Shown here one piece after another: positions 1 through 8,689 of a stretch of 45,542 bases of DNA; the stretch's first letter is position 1; each line of letters starts with the position of its first letter. Below the pieces are notes generated by a model. That model searched no databases and had not been told where the DNA came from. It saw nothing but the letters and a program-made list of their open reading frames with translations. Origin of the DNA: JAGDXZ01 sp049966915 (lineage in GTDB: Archaea; Micrarchaeota; Micrarchaeia; Micrarchaeales; CABMGC01); contig JBMFTS010000002.1 in assembly GCA_049966915.1 (NCBI GenBank), positions 1-45,542 of the forward strand. The letters run 5' to 3'. The position numbers were made by a program, and so were the translations under genes.

Positions 1-887
1 GCCACGAGAAACAGCGACGTGCTTATGTTATCATCAATCCTGATGTCTGCGCTTTCAACCAAAGCGCCGAGCGCGGCAATTGCCAGCGCGTACACGCCGA
101 CGAATGCGTAAGCCAAAGCCGCTACGCACACGAAGTATGCAAGAGCACCCTCAACGCTTTTGTTCCTGTTATACGCCAGGCCGTGCCTGCCGAATTTTAT
201 GCCGATTATTGTGGCGGCGCTGTCGCCGAAAAACAGCGCCATGAACAGCGCGGCAACATATGCCTCTTCGCTTATGAACGAGAGTATGAGCATGGCGCCT
301 AGTGCCAGCCAGAATGCGCCGGAACCGAGAGCCACGTTTTCCCTTTCTAGCGCGCTTATTGCTTTGGCAACGCCCGAATCCGGGCTAATGGCGACGTACG
401 TGCCTATTGTGCCGAGCAGCAAGATCGCCAATGCGAAAAGCACAATCGCATGGGAAACACCAATCGTGTAGAGCAGAAAAAGCACGATCGCGCCTATGAA
501 AATCTGTGTGTAATCCCTACTTATTTCCTTCTCTTTGTTTTTGCGCCCTTCGCGCCGCTTGGAGAACTTGTAAGAGCTTGCGAGCATGCCAAGCATGAGC
601 GCCTGTGCCGCTAAAAGCGGCTCTTGCACAATTGACAATACATAAAATATTGCGAACGGCAGCATTGCAAAATTGTACTTGGAATAGATCGTGTCGGTGA
701 AAGCGGCAATTATTGCAACCCCAGAAATTAGCAGGGGCGCGCTCACGTGTTCTATCGTTGCAAGCGCGAAACCTGCAAGCATTGCCACAAACAGCCATGC
801 GAAGAATCGCCGTCTGCCAGCGTAAGCGGCATATGCCACAAGCGCCACTGCGATTATGTAATCGGCAAGCGCATACGCATATTGCAA
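1..887 (-). CDS. Dolichol/phytol kinase-like membrane protein (3' end cut by window edge)
   Basis: The reverse strand is open from the in-frame stop at 900-902 to the window edge, about 295 codons, so the C-terminus is missing. The protein has many hydrophobic helices. Near its end it carries the signature of the SEC59/DGK1/VTE5 family of CTP-dependent polyprenol kinases: GDSAATIIGIKFGRHG, then NKSVEGALAYF, then an ESADIRIDDNIS stretch close to the expected C-terminus. Known members phosphorylate dolichol, phytol or diacylglycerol at the membrane. No ATG lies near the 5' end. TTG at 887, preceded by GGCGGT, is the likeliest start, and GTG at 848 is an alternative. It lies 12 nt downstream of the DUF2070 gene and two genes downstream of a cis-prenyltransferase, which supports a role in making or recycling dolichyl phosphate for N-glycosylation. 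The substrate cannot be told from sequence. Confidence 0.7.
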   Translation of the reverse strand, partial: MQYAYALADYIIAVALVAYAAYAGRRRFFAWLFVAMLAGFALATIEHVSAPLLISGVAIIAAFTDTIYSKYNFAMLPFAIFYVLSIVQEPLLAAQALMLGMLASSYKFSKRREGRKNKEKEISRDYTQIFIGAIVLFLLYTIGVSHAIVLFALAILLLGTIGTYVAISPDSGVAKAISALERENVALGSGAFWLALGAMLILSFISEEAYVAALFMALFFGDSAATIIGIKFGRHGLAYNRNKSVEGALAYFVCVAALAYAFVGVYALAIAALGALVESADIRIDDNISTSLFLV

Positions 888-899
888 CGAACCGCCTTT

Positions 900-2756
900 T
901 CAAACAAACGACACGAGCCACGCGGCTATTACGAAAGCAGCAATTATTATGAATGGCGTGACCCTTTTTACAATGTTCCTTATTTCTTTTCCTGTTTGTT
1001 CTATGCGTTCCGAGGCGTTGGGCCCCCACACTTCAAAATTTTCTATCGTGTAATGGTTATGCGCGCACTGCACGCGCTCCATGTTGCCCATGGCGTAGCC
1101 TATCAGCAAGTCAAGGGCGGGAATTACTTCTATTGGTTTTGTGTGCCTGCCAAGGGCGTTGCCCGCATCTTCGGAAAGAAGGTTTATAGAATGCGTGTCG
1201 GTGGTGCAAAGCTCGGCTTGCATGTTGAACTTGTCGCGTATGTGCTCGATAACCTCTTTCCTAAATCCCGGCAGCATGTTGTTGGCGTCAAAATAAACAA
1301 GGCAAAACCTCGTGCTGCCGTAGCGCATTACGCACACGCTTGTATAGCCGTTGCCTATGTCCTTGTGCTTGCCGACAAGGTCGCCCAGCCGCCTGTACGC
1401 AAATCCCATTTCTAGCTTAAGATTCCTCTCGCCGGCTATTGCTTTTTCTATCGCCTTTTTGTAGTCCTCGACATATGCGCTTCCCTCGTTCACGCCCTTG
1501 AGCTCGTCTTTAGGCGCCGATTCGAATCGCGAATTGTGCGCGTCAACAAGCAGCACGCGGCCGTTGTGCAGTTTACGCTCCGCAAATGCCTTCAGCTCCA
1601 TGCCGACGGGCCGCGCAATGTCTTCTGTGACGTACGGCGCCTTAGAAAGCAGGATTATTCTGGTGTCGGACAGTTTTATGTCTATGGCCCTGCATTTGCC
1701 CTGGCTTCCGAAAGACACCGAACCCATTGCAGGTTTAAAATGCGCGCCAATGTGCGAGCCAGGAAATATCTTCTTAGCCATGGAAAAGACTTGCGAAGAG
1801 CCTACCGGATTGTCTTCTATATTTACTGTGCTGTGAAGCACGAACGGCGCTGCGCCGTATGCCTTGACTATGCGCGATCCCATATATTCGGTTGCCACGC
1901 TGCCTCCGGCGTTTGCAAAGGGGCCAAAGTGCATGTCCGGATTTACGAATACGGCGGCGTAGCCGCCGTCGTTGTTGCCTTTGCCTTTTATCGCGACCAC
2001 GTCCACCTCTGCATTTCTGCGCACAGCGGCGCGCTCTCCTATGAGTTGCGTGTCTGCAGAAAAGTTGTAAAGCCAATAGCTAAGCATGGAGCTCATTACC
2101 TTTACGCCGCTTGATCCTAGCAGCTTTCTCGTGGGCCTGTCTACCGCGTAAAGGAACGCGTAGCCAGCGGCCAAGAAGATGAGCATGCCTATTAACAGCT
2201 TGAGCAGCGTTATGTTGAGTGGAAAGTCAACGCCAAGCAGGTAAACTGAGAAAGGCAGGAAGAACAGCACGTCAAGCACCGGCTGAGTAGCCGATGTAAG
2301 CGCCGCGCCCCTTTTTCTTATTCCCATTACCACGTTGCCCATCACGAACCAGTAGCCGTATATGCCAGCGTTGGAAGCCAGCAGTATCGCATATGAGATT
2401 GCTACGCTCCTAGAGGCCGCGAACGCGACAGATACCACTACGAACGCTAATGCGTAAAACATGGCTATCATAGTAGTCGAGAGCATGGCGTGCTTCAGCT
2501 GCATGCGCCAGTTTATCGCCTTGATGAACAGCACTGTCAGCAACGCGGGCATGCTTATCGACATTATTCCGATTACCGCGCCTATCGTAAGCAGCCTGTA
2601 ATCCAGAAGCAGCGGCATGCCGTAATGTGCTATCGCAATTGAAAGCACTCCTGCTGCAACGCCTATCAAAAGCAGCACGGCTGCCTGTGCTATGGTGCTT
2701 GGAGCTTCTATTTTGAAGTACTTTGAATAGCGTGTTACGCTGTCGGTTTTGCGCAT
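900..2756 (-). CDS. DUF2070 family membrane protein
   Basis: This 618-aa protein matches the archaeal DUF2070 family by eye. The N-terminal third has about six to seven membrane helices (residues 20-215). A large soluble domain follows, containing VNPDMHFGPFANAGGS near residue 275, the family's conserved D-x-H-x-GPF-x-N-x-G-S motif. A nearby FVLHSTVNIEDNP segment and VDAHNSRFES near 400 supply further possible metal ligands. A last hydrophobic helix closes the C-terminus. From memory the family is annotated as a predicted membrane-associated hydrolase related to neutral ceramidases; no activity has been shown to my knowledge. ATG at 2756 is chosen because the ATG at 2763 is in another frame. 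The position between cis-prenyltransferase and dolichol-kinase-like genes suggests work on a membrane lipid or polyprenyl carrier, which is inference. Confidence 0.75.
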   Translation of the reverse strand: MRKTDSVTRYSKYFKIEAPSTIAQAAVLLLIGVAAGVLSIAIAHYGMPLLLDYRLLTIGAVIGIMSISMPALLTVLFIKAINWRMQLKHAMLSTTMIAMFYALAFVVVSVAFAASRSVAISYAILLASNAGIYGYWFVMGNVVMGIRKRGAALTSATQPVLDVLFFLPFSVYLLGVDFPLNITLLKLLIGMLIFLAAGYAFLYAVDRPTRKLLGSSGVKVMSSMLSYWLYNFSADTQLIGERAAVRRNAEVDVVAIKGKGNNDGGYAAVFVNPDMHFGPFANAGGSVATEYMGSRIVKAYGAAPFVLHSTVNIEDNPVGSSQVFSMAKKIFPGSHIGAHFKPAMGSVSFGSQGKCRAIDIKLSDTRIILLSKAPYVTEDIARPVGMELKAFAERKLHNGRVLLVDAHNSRFESAPKDELKGVNEGSAYVEDYKKAIEKAIAGERNLKLEMGFAYRRLGDLVGKHKDIGNGYTSVCVMRYGSTRFCLVYFDANNMLPGFRKEVIEHIRDKFNMQAELCTTDTHSINLLSEDAGNALGRHTKPIEVIPALDLLIGYAMGNMERVQCAHNHYTIENFEVWGPNASERIEQTGKEIRNIVKRVTPFIIIAAFVIAAWLVSFV

Positions 2757-2784
2757 AGGCCATTACCGCGTTGGCAGCATTGCA

Positions 2785-3477
2785 TTACTTTCCGAACCTT
2801 CTCTGCCTTCTTGCATATTCCGCTATCGCGTTCGATAGATCCTGCTTTGTAAAATCGGGCCAAAGCTTGCTTGAAAAGTAGAGTTCGGAATAGGCTACCT
2901 GCCACGGCATAAAGCCCGAAAGCCTCTCCTCGCCAGACGTCCTTATTACCAGGTCTATGTCAGGCACTTTTGAAGAGAGCAGGAACTGTCTTAGTGCATT
3001 CTGGTTTATCCTGCGCGCATCGGCGCCGTATTTCGCTGCCATTGCCTTTGCCGCATGCAGAATATCGTCCCGGCCTCCGTATGCTATTAGCAGGTTTATG
3101 ACCCTGTCCTTGTAGTGCCTTGTTTCTTCTTCCACCTGCTTCATTGTGTTTTGCAACGTTTTCGGCAAGTGTTCTATGTTGCCTATAAGCTCCAGCCTCG
3201 TCCTGTTTTTGTGCAGCCTGTTTACCGTGTTCCTGTCGGAGAACACCTGCTGGTAAAGCGAGAACAGCGTCTGCCTTTCCATCAACGTTCTTTTGAAGTT
3301 TTCTGTGGAGAACGCCCACACGACTATGTTTTTAACGCCGTAGCTTTTGCACCATTCGGCGAAATCTATGAACTTCTGCACGCCCAGGCTGTACGCCTGC
3401 GCGAACCCGAGCTTGTGCTTGCGCGCCCACCTTCTGTTGCCATCCGGAATTAAGCCTATGACATATGGAATAGGCAT
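2785..3477 (-). CDS. uppS: cis-prenyltransferase (polyprenyl diphosphate synthase)
   Basis: This 230-aa protein condenses isopentenyl diphosphate units in cis, making the long polyprenyl diphosphate that becomes the dolichyl glycan carrier in archaea. Family motifs are clear: IPDGNRRWARKH near residue 10 with the catalytic Asp, FSTENFKR near 70, and RTSGEERLSGFMPWQ near 195 with the diphosphate-binding arginines and the conserved Glu of SELYF. An upstream in-frame ATG at 3510 is rejected because a TATA box at 3511-3522 places transcription start near 3491. ATG 3477 has a GGTAGAG ribosome site (3483-3489) six bases before it. It is the first gene of the operon with DUF2070 and the dolichol-kinase-like gene. 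Length is normal for the family. Confidence 0.93.
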   Translation of the reverse strand: MPIPYVIGLIPDGNRRWARKHKLGFAQAYSLGVQKFIDFAEWCKSYGVKNIVVWAFSTENFKRTLMERQTLFSLYQQVFSDRNTVNRLHKNRTRLELIGNIEHLPKTLQNTMKQVEEETRHYKDRVINLLIAYGGRDDILHAAKAMAAKYGADARRINQNALRQFLLSSKVPDIDLVIRTSGEERLSGFMPWQVAYSELYFSSKLWPDFTKQDLSNAIAEYARRQRRFGK

Positions 3478-3510
3478 CAAATCTCTACCTTTTATGCAGT
3501 TTATGCACAC

Positions 3511-3522
3511 AATATATTTAAA
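3511..3522 (-). promoter_or_regulatory. TATA box of the uppS-DUF2070-dolichol kinase operon
   Basis: TTTAAATATATT on the reverse strand, about 26 nt before the predicted transcription start near 3491 and about 35-45 nt before ATG 3477. It is divergent from the 23S rRNA promoter about 90 nt away. Confidence 0.6.
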
Positions 3523-3605
3523 TGTTGATTTGCTTCGTGTGCCGAAGGATTTGTTTTCGCTTCGATGAACGAAAAATGCATGCGAACTGCTCCGAATTAC
3601 AGCAA

Positions 3606-3617
3606 CCTATTTAAATG
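3606..3617 (+). promoter_or_regulatory. TATA box of the stand-alone 23S rRNA transcript
   Basis: CCTATTTAAATG on the plus strand, predicting transcription start near 3639, about 165 nt before the mature 23S 5' end. No 16S rRNA or tRNA lies between it and the 23S gene. The only upstream gene (uppS) points the other way. Confidence 0.6.
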
Positions 3618-3639
3618 TTGTTGCGCAAATATACTTGGT

Positions 3640-3803
3640 GCTTTTATGTCAGCACTGGGCTTGTAAAGGACTTATTTGAGAGCAAGCTCTGTTTTTGCTT
3701 TATGAAAATAAGTGGCTTAGCATAGCCGACCTTTCTGGCCTGTATGAGATTGCGCAAGCAATTGATTTGATCGGGAGCAAACAAAGACACTAACATATTT
3801 TTT
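3640..3803 (+). other. Leader of the 23S precursor with processing-stem 5' arm
   Basis: This is non-coding. An 8-bp inverted repeat, ACTTATTT at 3670-3677 and AAATAAGT at 3706-3713, encloses the small hairpin AGAGC-AA-GCTCT at 3679-3690. The last part, 3770-3786, is exactly complementary over 17 bases to 6621-6637 behind the 23S gene. This is the expected long stem that archaeal splicing endonuclease cuts to release pre-23S. No protein gene is supported between 3478 and the 23S body. Confidence 0.65.
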
Positions 3804-6617
3804 AAGCCACCTAGGGGATGGCTTGGCTCTGGCCGCTGCTAAGGCCGTGGCAAGCTGCGAAAAGCTCGGGGTAGCCGCATGTCAGGCTTTGAACCCGAGA
3901 TTGCCGAATTGCACTATGCATAATGGTGCATGCAGACGCGGGGAACTGAAGCATCTTAGTACCCGCAGGAGAAGAAACCAATGGGATAGCGCGAGTAACG
4001 GCGAGTGAAAGCGCTGCAGGGCGTGCAGAATCCTTGTGCGCAAGTGCAAGGAGATGTTGCGCAGTAGTTACGTGTTTGCGAGCCGAAGGCTTTGGAAAAA
4101 GCCGCCAAAGAGAGTGACAGTCTCGTAGGCGAAGCAAGCGCGCAATAGCTGCAAAACGAGTAGCGTAGCTCGAGTATGCTATGCGAATATGGGGCGTTAA
4201 ACTCCAACCCTAAATATTGGCCAGAGACCGATAGGGAACAAGTACCGCGAGGGAAAGCTGAAAAGAACCCACACGTGTGGGAGTGAAAAGATCTGAAACT
4301 AGGTGGTTACAAGAAGGTGAGGGCGTGAGCTTTGAAACGCGCAGAAGCTAAGCTTCGTGAGAGGCTGGCGCAGCGCGCGGAGCAGCGTTCCATCATTCTT
4401 CTCGAAGCAAGAGCCAGGGAGTGTATCAGGAGTGGCGAGCGCATAGCGCAGCGAAAGCGAAGCCCTTTCGGGCGGGTGCGAAAGCGCCTTAGTCACTCTT
4501 TTACGACCCGAAGCCATTGTGAACTACGCGCGACCAGGGCGAAGTCGAGTTGATGCTCGATGGAGGCCCGCAACCTGTCATGGCGTGTCCTGTTGGGTGA
4601 GTCGCGGGTAGGGGCGATAGACCGTTCGAACATGGCAATAACGGGTCCCCTTCGAAGTATCTTTAGGATAGCCTCCATTCAGCTTGCACATACGGTAGAG
4701 CTACTGATTAGACTGCCGGAAGCGAAAGCTTCCGCTTTCTAGTCAAACTCCGAATGCATGTGCTGCTTAGATGGGGAGTCGGCGGCGTTGGGTAAGCTAG
4801 CGCCACGAGACTGGAATGACAGTGACAGAGGTTAAGGTCCCCAAATCCTAGTTAAGTGTGTTGAAGGAAGACGGCGTCGTAGACAGTCGGGAGGTAGGCT
4901 CAGAAGCAGCCATCCTTCAAAAAACGCGTAACAGCGTACCGATTGAGACGTTGTTTTCTTAAGATGGACGGGGCTAAACTAGGTACCGATACCCCTGCGT
5001 CCGCAAGGACGAGTAGGAGGGCATGCTGCATTGCAAGAAGCGCTTTCGTGAGGAGGCGTGGACAATGCAGTAGAGAAAATCCTGGTGTTAGTAACAGCAA
5101 ATAAAGGTAAGAATCCTTTACGCCTGAAGCACACGGTTTTCCTCGCAACAATCGTTGGCGGGGAGTTAGCCGTTCCTAAGCAGGGAGCCAATCACTACCC
5201 TGCAAAAGGGAAGCATGTTAATATTCATGCGCCAGGCACGTAGGTGTGGCAACACAAGGCAGATTCTTGACGCTTGGGGATAGGCCGCTTGCAACGTGCA
5301 AGTGGCTGCGGAGTCTCATTATGAGGAGAAGCAGCTAAATGAACTTCGGCTGAATTCCTGAGCCCGTGAAAAGGGAATCTGCAACGATCGTGCTTGAACG
5401 TACCTAGAACCAGTACAGGTGCTGCTGGCTGAAAAGGCCAAGGCGTGTCGGGATTAAATCAGGTTAGGGAACTCGGCAAGTTAGTGGCATACGGTAACAA
5501 TAAGCCATGTCTGCGCTCTGCAAGCGCAGATTGCAATAACAAAGGGGAGGCGACTGTTTCTTTAAAACACAACTCACCGCTAAGCAGTAATGCTTTGTAC
5601 AGTGGGTGACGCCTGCTCACCGCTAGTACGCGAAACCCCGAAAGGGGATAAACGCTAGCAAAGAGCGGGGGTAACTCTGACCCTCTTAAGGTAGCGTAAT
5701 ACCTCGTCGCTTAATAGGCGACCTGCATGAAGGGCGTAACGACTCCCCCAATGTCCCAACCTGGTGCCCGGTGAACTCACTGCGTGGTGTACATGCCACG
5801 TACCCTCAGTGGGAAACGAAGTCTCTATGAAACTTGACTACAGTCTGTTGTTGTCATGTTGCAGTGGTTGCATAGCGTAAGTGGGAGCGTCGAAGCATGC
5901 CCTTCGGGGCATGTGGAGCGACAATGTAACACCACTCTTCCTCTGCGGCGTGACTTACCGAAAAGGAACAGCGACAGATGGGTAGTTAGATTGGGCGGTT
6001 GCTTTCGATAAGGAAACGAAAGTGACCAATGCTCTGCTTAAGTGGGTTGGAAACCCACTGTTAAGCTTAAAGGCAAATGCAGGGCTGACTGTACCTCGAA
6101 GAGCGGGAGGTGCAGACTCGAAAGAGGGGCTTACCGAGCGTTGGAAGCTCTTTTAGCGGGGCTCCAACCTGTCAGAAAAGTTACTCTAGAGGTAACCGGT
6201 TCGTGGCTGGTGAGAGTTCACATCGACCCAGCCGTTTGATACACCGATATGGGCTTAGGTCATCCTGGTGGTGCAGGAGCCGCCAAGGGTCAGGCTGCTC
6301 GCCTGTCAAAGACCTACATGAGCTGAGTTAAGTCCGCCGCGAGGCAGGACGGTAGTATCTACTGAGGGTGTTAGTGTCAGAGGATAAGGCACCCCTAGTA
6401 CGAGAGGAATGGGGTACCGGCGCCTCCGGTTTAGCGGTTGTGAATGCATGGCCGCGTAGCTGCGCGCTAAGGAATAAGCCCTGAAAGCATCTAAGGGCGA
6501 AGTCCAATCCGAAACGAGACACTTAGGGTGGTCGTATTACATGACTCGATAGGGCGGCTGTGTAAGCCGGGAGCGCAAGCGACCGGTAAGCAGACCGCTA
6601 CTAAACCCTAAAAGTTG
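3804..6617 (+). rRNA. 23S ribosomal RNA
   Basis: Large-subunit rRNA, about 2.8 kb, short for an archaeon, with no intron-sized insertion seen. Landmarks run in order: the archaeal 5' segment (AAGCCACCTAGGGGATGGCT), the accuracy region ACCGCGAGGGAAAGCTGAAA near 4246, the helix 69-71 area CTCTTAAGGTAGCGTAATAC near 5680, P-loop TTGGGCGG near 5992, the A-loop GGCTGCTCGCC near 6293, and the sarcin-ricin loop AGTACGAGAGGA near 6396. Ends are estimated to within about 15 nt. It is flanked by the processing stem and is not linked to a 16S or 5S gene in this window. Several peptidyl-transferase bases differ from near-universal ones (see findings). The open frames inside it are not genes. Confidence 0.97.
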
Positions 6618-6620
6618 GTC

Positions 6621-6648
6621 CTTTGTTTGCTCCCGATTTTTGTTTTTG
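6621..6648 (+). terminator. 23S processing-stem 3' arm and T-rich terminator
   Basis: 6621-6637 pairs perfectly with 3770-3786, giving a 17-bp stem that brackets the 23S rRNA, extended by one possible G-U pair. It runs straight into ATTTTTGTTTTTGC (6636-6649), a T-run of the kind that ends archaeal transcription. Confidence 0.6.
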
Positions 6649-6692
6649 CTAATGCTCTGTCTTGTTTTGCTCCATTTCGCGCTGCTGCACAG

Positions 6693-6701
6693 CTTTTAAA
6701 C
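6693..6701 (+). promoter_or_regulatory. TATA box before the six-helix membrane protein gene
   Basis: CTTTTAAAC, centred about 26 nt before ATG 6723, so the message is probably leaderless. This decides against the longer frame that begins at 6615 inside the 23S tail. Confidence 0.55.
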
Positions 6702-6722
6702 TTTTGTTGCCTATTCATTATT

Positions 6723-7454
6723 ATGTCGAACGTGCTTGCCGACGCCGCAGCAACCTACTCTAGAAACATACGGCTAGTGCTCCTGTTCTCAATTCCTTTT
6801 CTTATTTCTTTCCTAATCCCGGTTGTCGCTCCTTTGCCGGCATATGTGTCAGGCGGGGCCATATTTCTCAGGACATCGGGCTTGTTCGTCAACACCAATC
6901 CCATTTCGCTTGCTATAATAGTGCTCGCTTTATTCTTCTCGCTGCTTTTCTTGAGTTTCGCATTCGTGGCTATAAGCCTGATAGTAAAGGCGGAGAAGAC
7001 GCATACCGCAATAACAAAGTCGGTGCTCCACAACCTCGAAAAGTACACGGGCAAGGTTTTTCTCGTGCTTCTCTTCTACGTGTTCGTGATCATGCTTGCA
7101 GACATCGCCGGCTATTTTGTAAACGCTTCGGGCATCGTCACCGCGGTAGTCGGCTTTTTCGCTTTCATGGCGATTTTTTACGCGCCTACAGCGATAGTAA
7201 TAGACAACAAGCGCATAGGCGTGGCCCTGAAGGACAGCGCCAGGCTCTCTTTCAACAGGCCCCAGTATTTCCTGCTTTGGCTTGTGCTCATAATAGCAAC
7301 AGTGTCGCTGCTCGACTTCCTGCTAATTCATTCGGTCGGCGGCGTTTATTCGGCGTACGCCCTTCTTGTCATCAACTCGCTGTTTGTTGTGCCGTATTTT
7401 GTAATATACCAGGCGCACGCGTACATGCGCAGATTCCAGATTCTTAGGCACTAA
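6723..7454 (+). CDS. Six-helix integral membrane protein, function unknown
   Basis: This 243-aa protein starts MSNVLADAAATYSRN. It has about six membrane helices, at roughly residues 20-40, 58-90, 110-132, 138-160, 185-205 and 212-232, with a short polar linker (KAEKTHTAITKSVLHN) after the second long hydrophobic block. The pattern of an amphipathic N-terminus, six helices and a mid-protein D-K/R-rich loop with SARLSFNRPQ recalls archaeal DUF7847-type membrane proteins and the membrane domain of glycerophosphodiester phosphodiesterases. That similarity is weak. No catalytic motif is visible. It stands alone on its promoter, with another promoter before the next gene, so it may or may not belong with the membrane array downstream. 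Confidence 0.7.
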   Translation: MSNVLADAAATYSRNIRLVLLFSIPFLISFLIPVVAPLPAYVSGGAIFLRTSGLFVNTNPISLAIIVLALFFSLLFLSFAFVAISLIVKAEKTHTAITKSVLHNLEKYTGKVFLVLLFYVFVIMLADIAGYFVNASGIVTAVVGFFAFMAIFYAPTAIVIDNKRIGVALKDSARLSFNRPQYFLLWLVLIIATVSLLDFLLIHSVGGVYSAYALLVINSLFVVPYFVIYQAHAYMRRFQILRH

Positions 7455-7463
7455 TTTTTATTA
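7451..7463 (+). promoter_or_regulatory. TATA-like element before the polytopic membrane array
   Basis: AATTTTTATTACC, about 30 nt before ATG 7491. Transcription would start close to the start codon. Genes further down the array have GGTGA-type ribosome sites and tiny gaps instead, as expected for internal operon genes. Confidence 0.45.
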
Positions 7464-7490
7464 CCTTATTTCCCTAATCTACTGGGAACC

Positions 7491-8681
7491 ATGCGCGCGC
7501 TTAATATCGGCGTTTTGCTTTTGGCGTTTTTCGCCATGTTCGGGCTTTCAGGCGCAGCCACTACTGCATACGTTTTGCCAAGCTCTTTCATCGCCGCGTC
7601 GCTGCTTGCGCTCACCATATCAATAGACGTAGTCGCTATAGGCTACGTCATTGCAAGGCTTGTGCCAAGCACGGGCATAAGGAGCTGGCTCGACACAGAA
7701 TACTGGGAGCTCGCAAAGAGCGCAATGATAATAATTGGCATATATGCTATCCTGGCATTCATCGGCAGCGTCAGCTTGATTGTTTATAACAGCTATTATC
7801 CAAGCATATCGCATGCCGCAAGCCCTGCATGCGGCTATTCCGCGCAATCCGCAGGCTCATATTCTGCAAGCATAGGCTCGCTAGCATCTGCAGCAGGCTG
7901 CTATCTGAGCAATACGGCAAGCGAAGTGGGCACAGCGATGCAGGACTTTTTCTTTCTTTCAGAGTCGCTGGGCGGCTTAAGAAGCATAACGCTCACAATA
8001 GAGCCTCCGATAGTTCTTCCGGATTTGGTTAATTATCTTCAGTTTGGCTTCTCCACAAAGATTTACGCAAACCAGCTGCTAGAGCAAGGGGTAACTACAG
8101 GCAAGTACGAATCGATGATAAACGACCTGTTTTCCATCATGCTCATACCAATTGCATTGCTCATAGCGGTGCAGCAAGTGGGCTTGGGCTATATAGTTGC
8201 GATAGGCCTGGGCTTTCTCATACCCCTCGGGCTCGTGTTCAGGGCGTTTCCTTTTATAAGGGGCATAGGCGGCACGCTCATAGGCATCGGCGTGGCGCTT
8301 GCGGTGGTATACCCGGCTACGCTTGTGCTGCTCAACATGCCGGTTTCGAACGCGTTCGTGTTTCTGGCGCCGACTACATCTAGTATGACATCCGTAGCGG
8401 CGAGTTCCGGAGTTCCGGTGCTGTTCAATATAGTCGATGCCCTGCTTCCGCCGCCCATAGCTCTCGGCATTCTTGGCGCATCGATCGCTCCTTTATTTGC
8501 ATACGTTGGCGAGATATACACGTTCCTAGACATATACCTTTTCTACGGCACATACTTGCTGCTCCAGTTCCTGCTGTTCATACTCGACCTTGTCATAGTA
8601 TACGCGCTTGGCGATAACATAGCAAGGATGTTAGGCGGCACATTCAGGCTGAGCTTCGGCAACAAGCTCAAGCTCGCGTAG
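7491..8681 (+). CDS. Polytopic membrane protein, array paralog 1 (VirB6/TrbL-like architecture)
   Basis: 396 aa. A signal-like hydrophobic N-terminus (5-25) is followed by helices near 31-58 and 76-99, an outward loop of about 100 residues with Cys and Ser/Gly runs (100-205), a long hydrophobic block 208-282, and helices near 318-342 and 348-378. Two marks are shared with the five following genes: an amphipathic segment with a conserved Glu just before a helix (LDTEYWELAKSAM, E70) and the core motif GLVFRAFPFIRGIGG (247-261), with a Pro 14 residues later. The C-terminus ends in a Gly-rich amphipathic tail, also common to the family. The layout resembles VirB6/TrbL/CedA channel subunits of type IV secretion or DNA-import systems; homology is untested. 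It is the first gene of a six-member tandem array. Confidence 0.7.
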   Translation: MRALNIGVLLLAFFAMFGLSGAATTAYVLPSSFIAASLLALTISIDVVAIGYVIARLVPSTGIRSWLDTEYWELAKSAMIIIGIYAILAFIGSVSLIVYNSYYPSISHAASPACGYSAQSAGSYSASIGSLASAAGCYLSNTASEVGTAMQDFFFLSESLGGLRSITLTIEPPIVLPDLVNYLQFGFSTKIYANQLLEQGVTTGKYESMINDLFSIMLIPIALLIAVQQVGLGYIVAIGLGFLIPLGLVFRAFPFIRGIGGTLIGIGVALAVVYPATLVLLNMPVSNAFVFLAPTTSSMTSVAASSGVPVLFNIVDALLPPPIALGILGASIAPLFAYVGEIYTFLDIYLFYGTYLLLQFLLFILDLVIVYALGDNIARMLGGTFRLSFGNKLKLA

Positions 8682-8689
8682 GTGATGCA

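Noticed and set aside
517..1029. 170-codon minus-strand frame
   Set aside because: Cys/Arg-rich out-of-frame shadow of the dolichol-kinase-like and DUF2070 genes.
3811..6522. Open frames of 60-108 codons in both directions
   Set aside because: They lie inside the 23S rRNA, have no ribosome sites and no protein-like composition.
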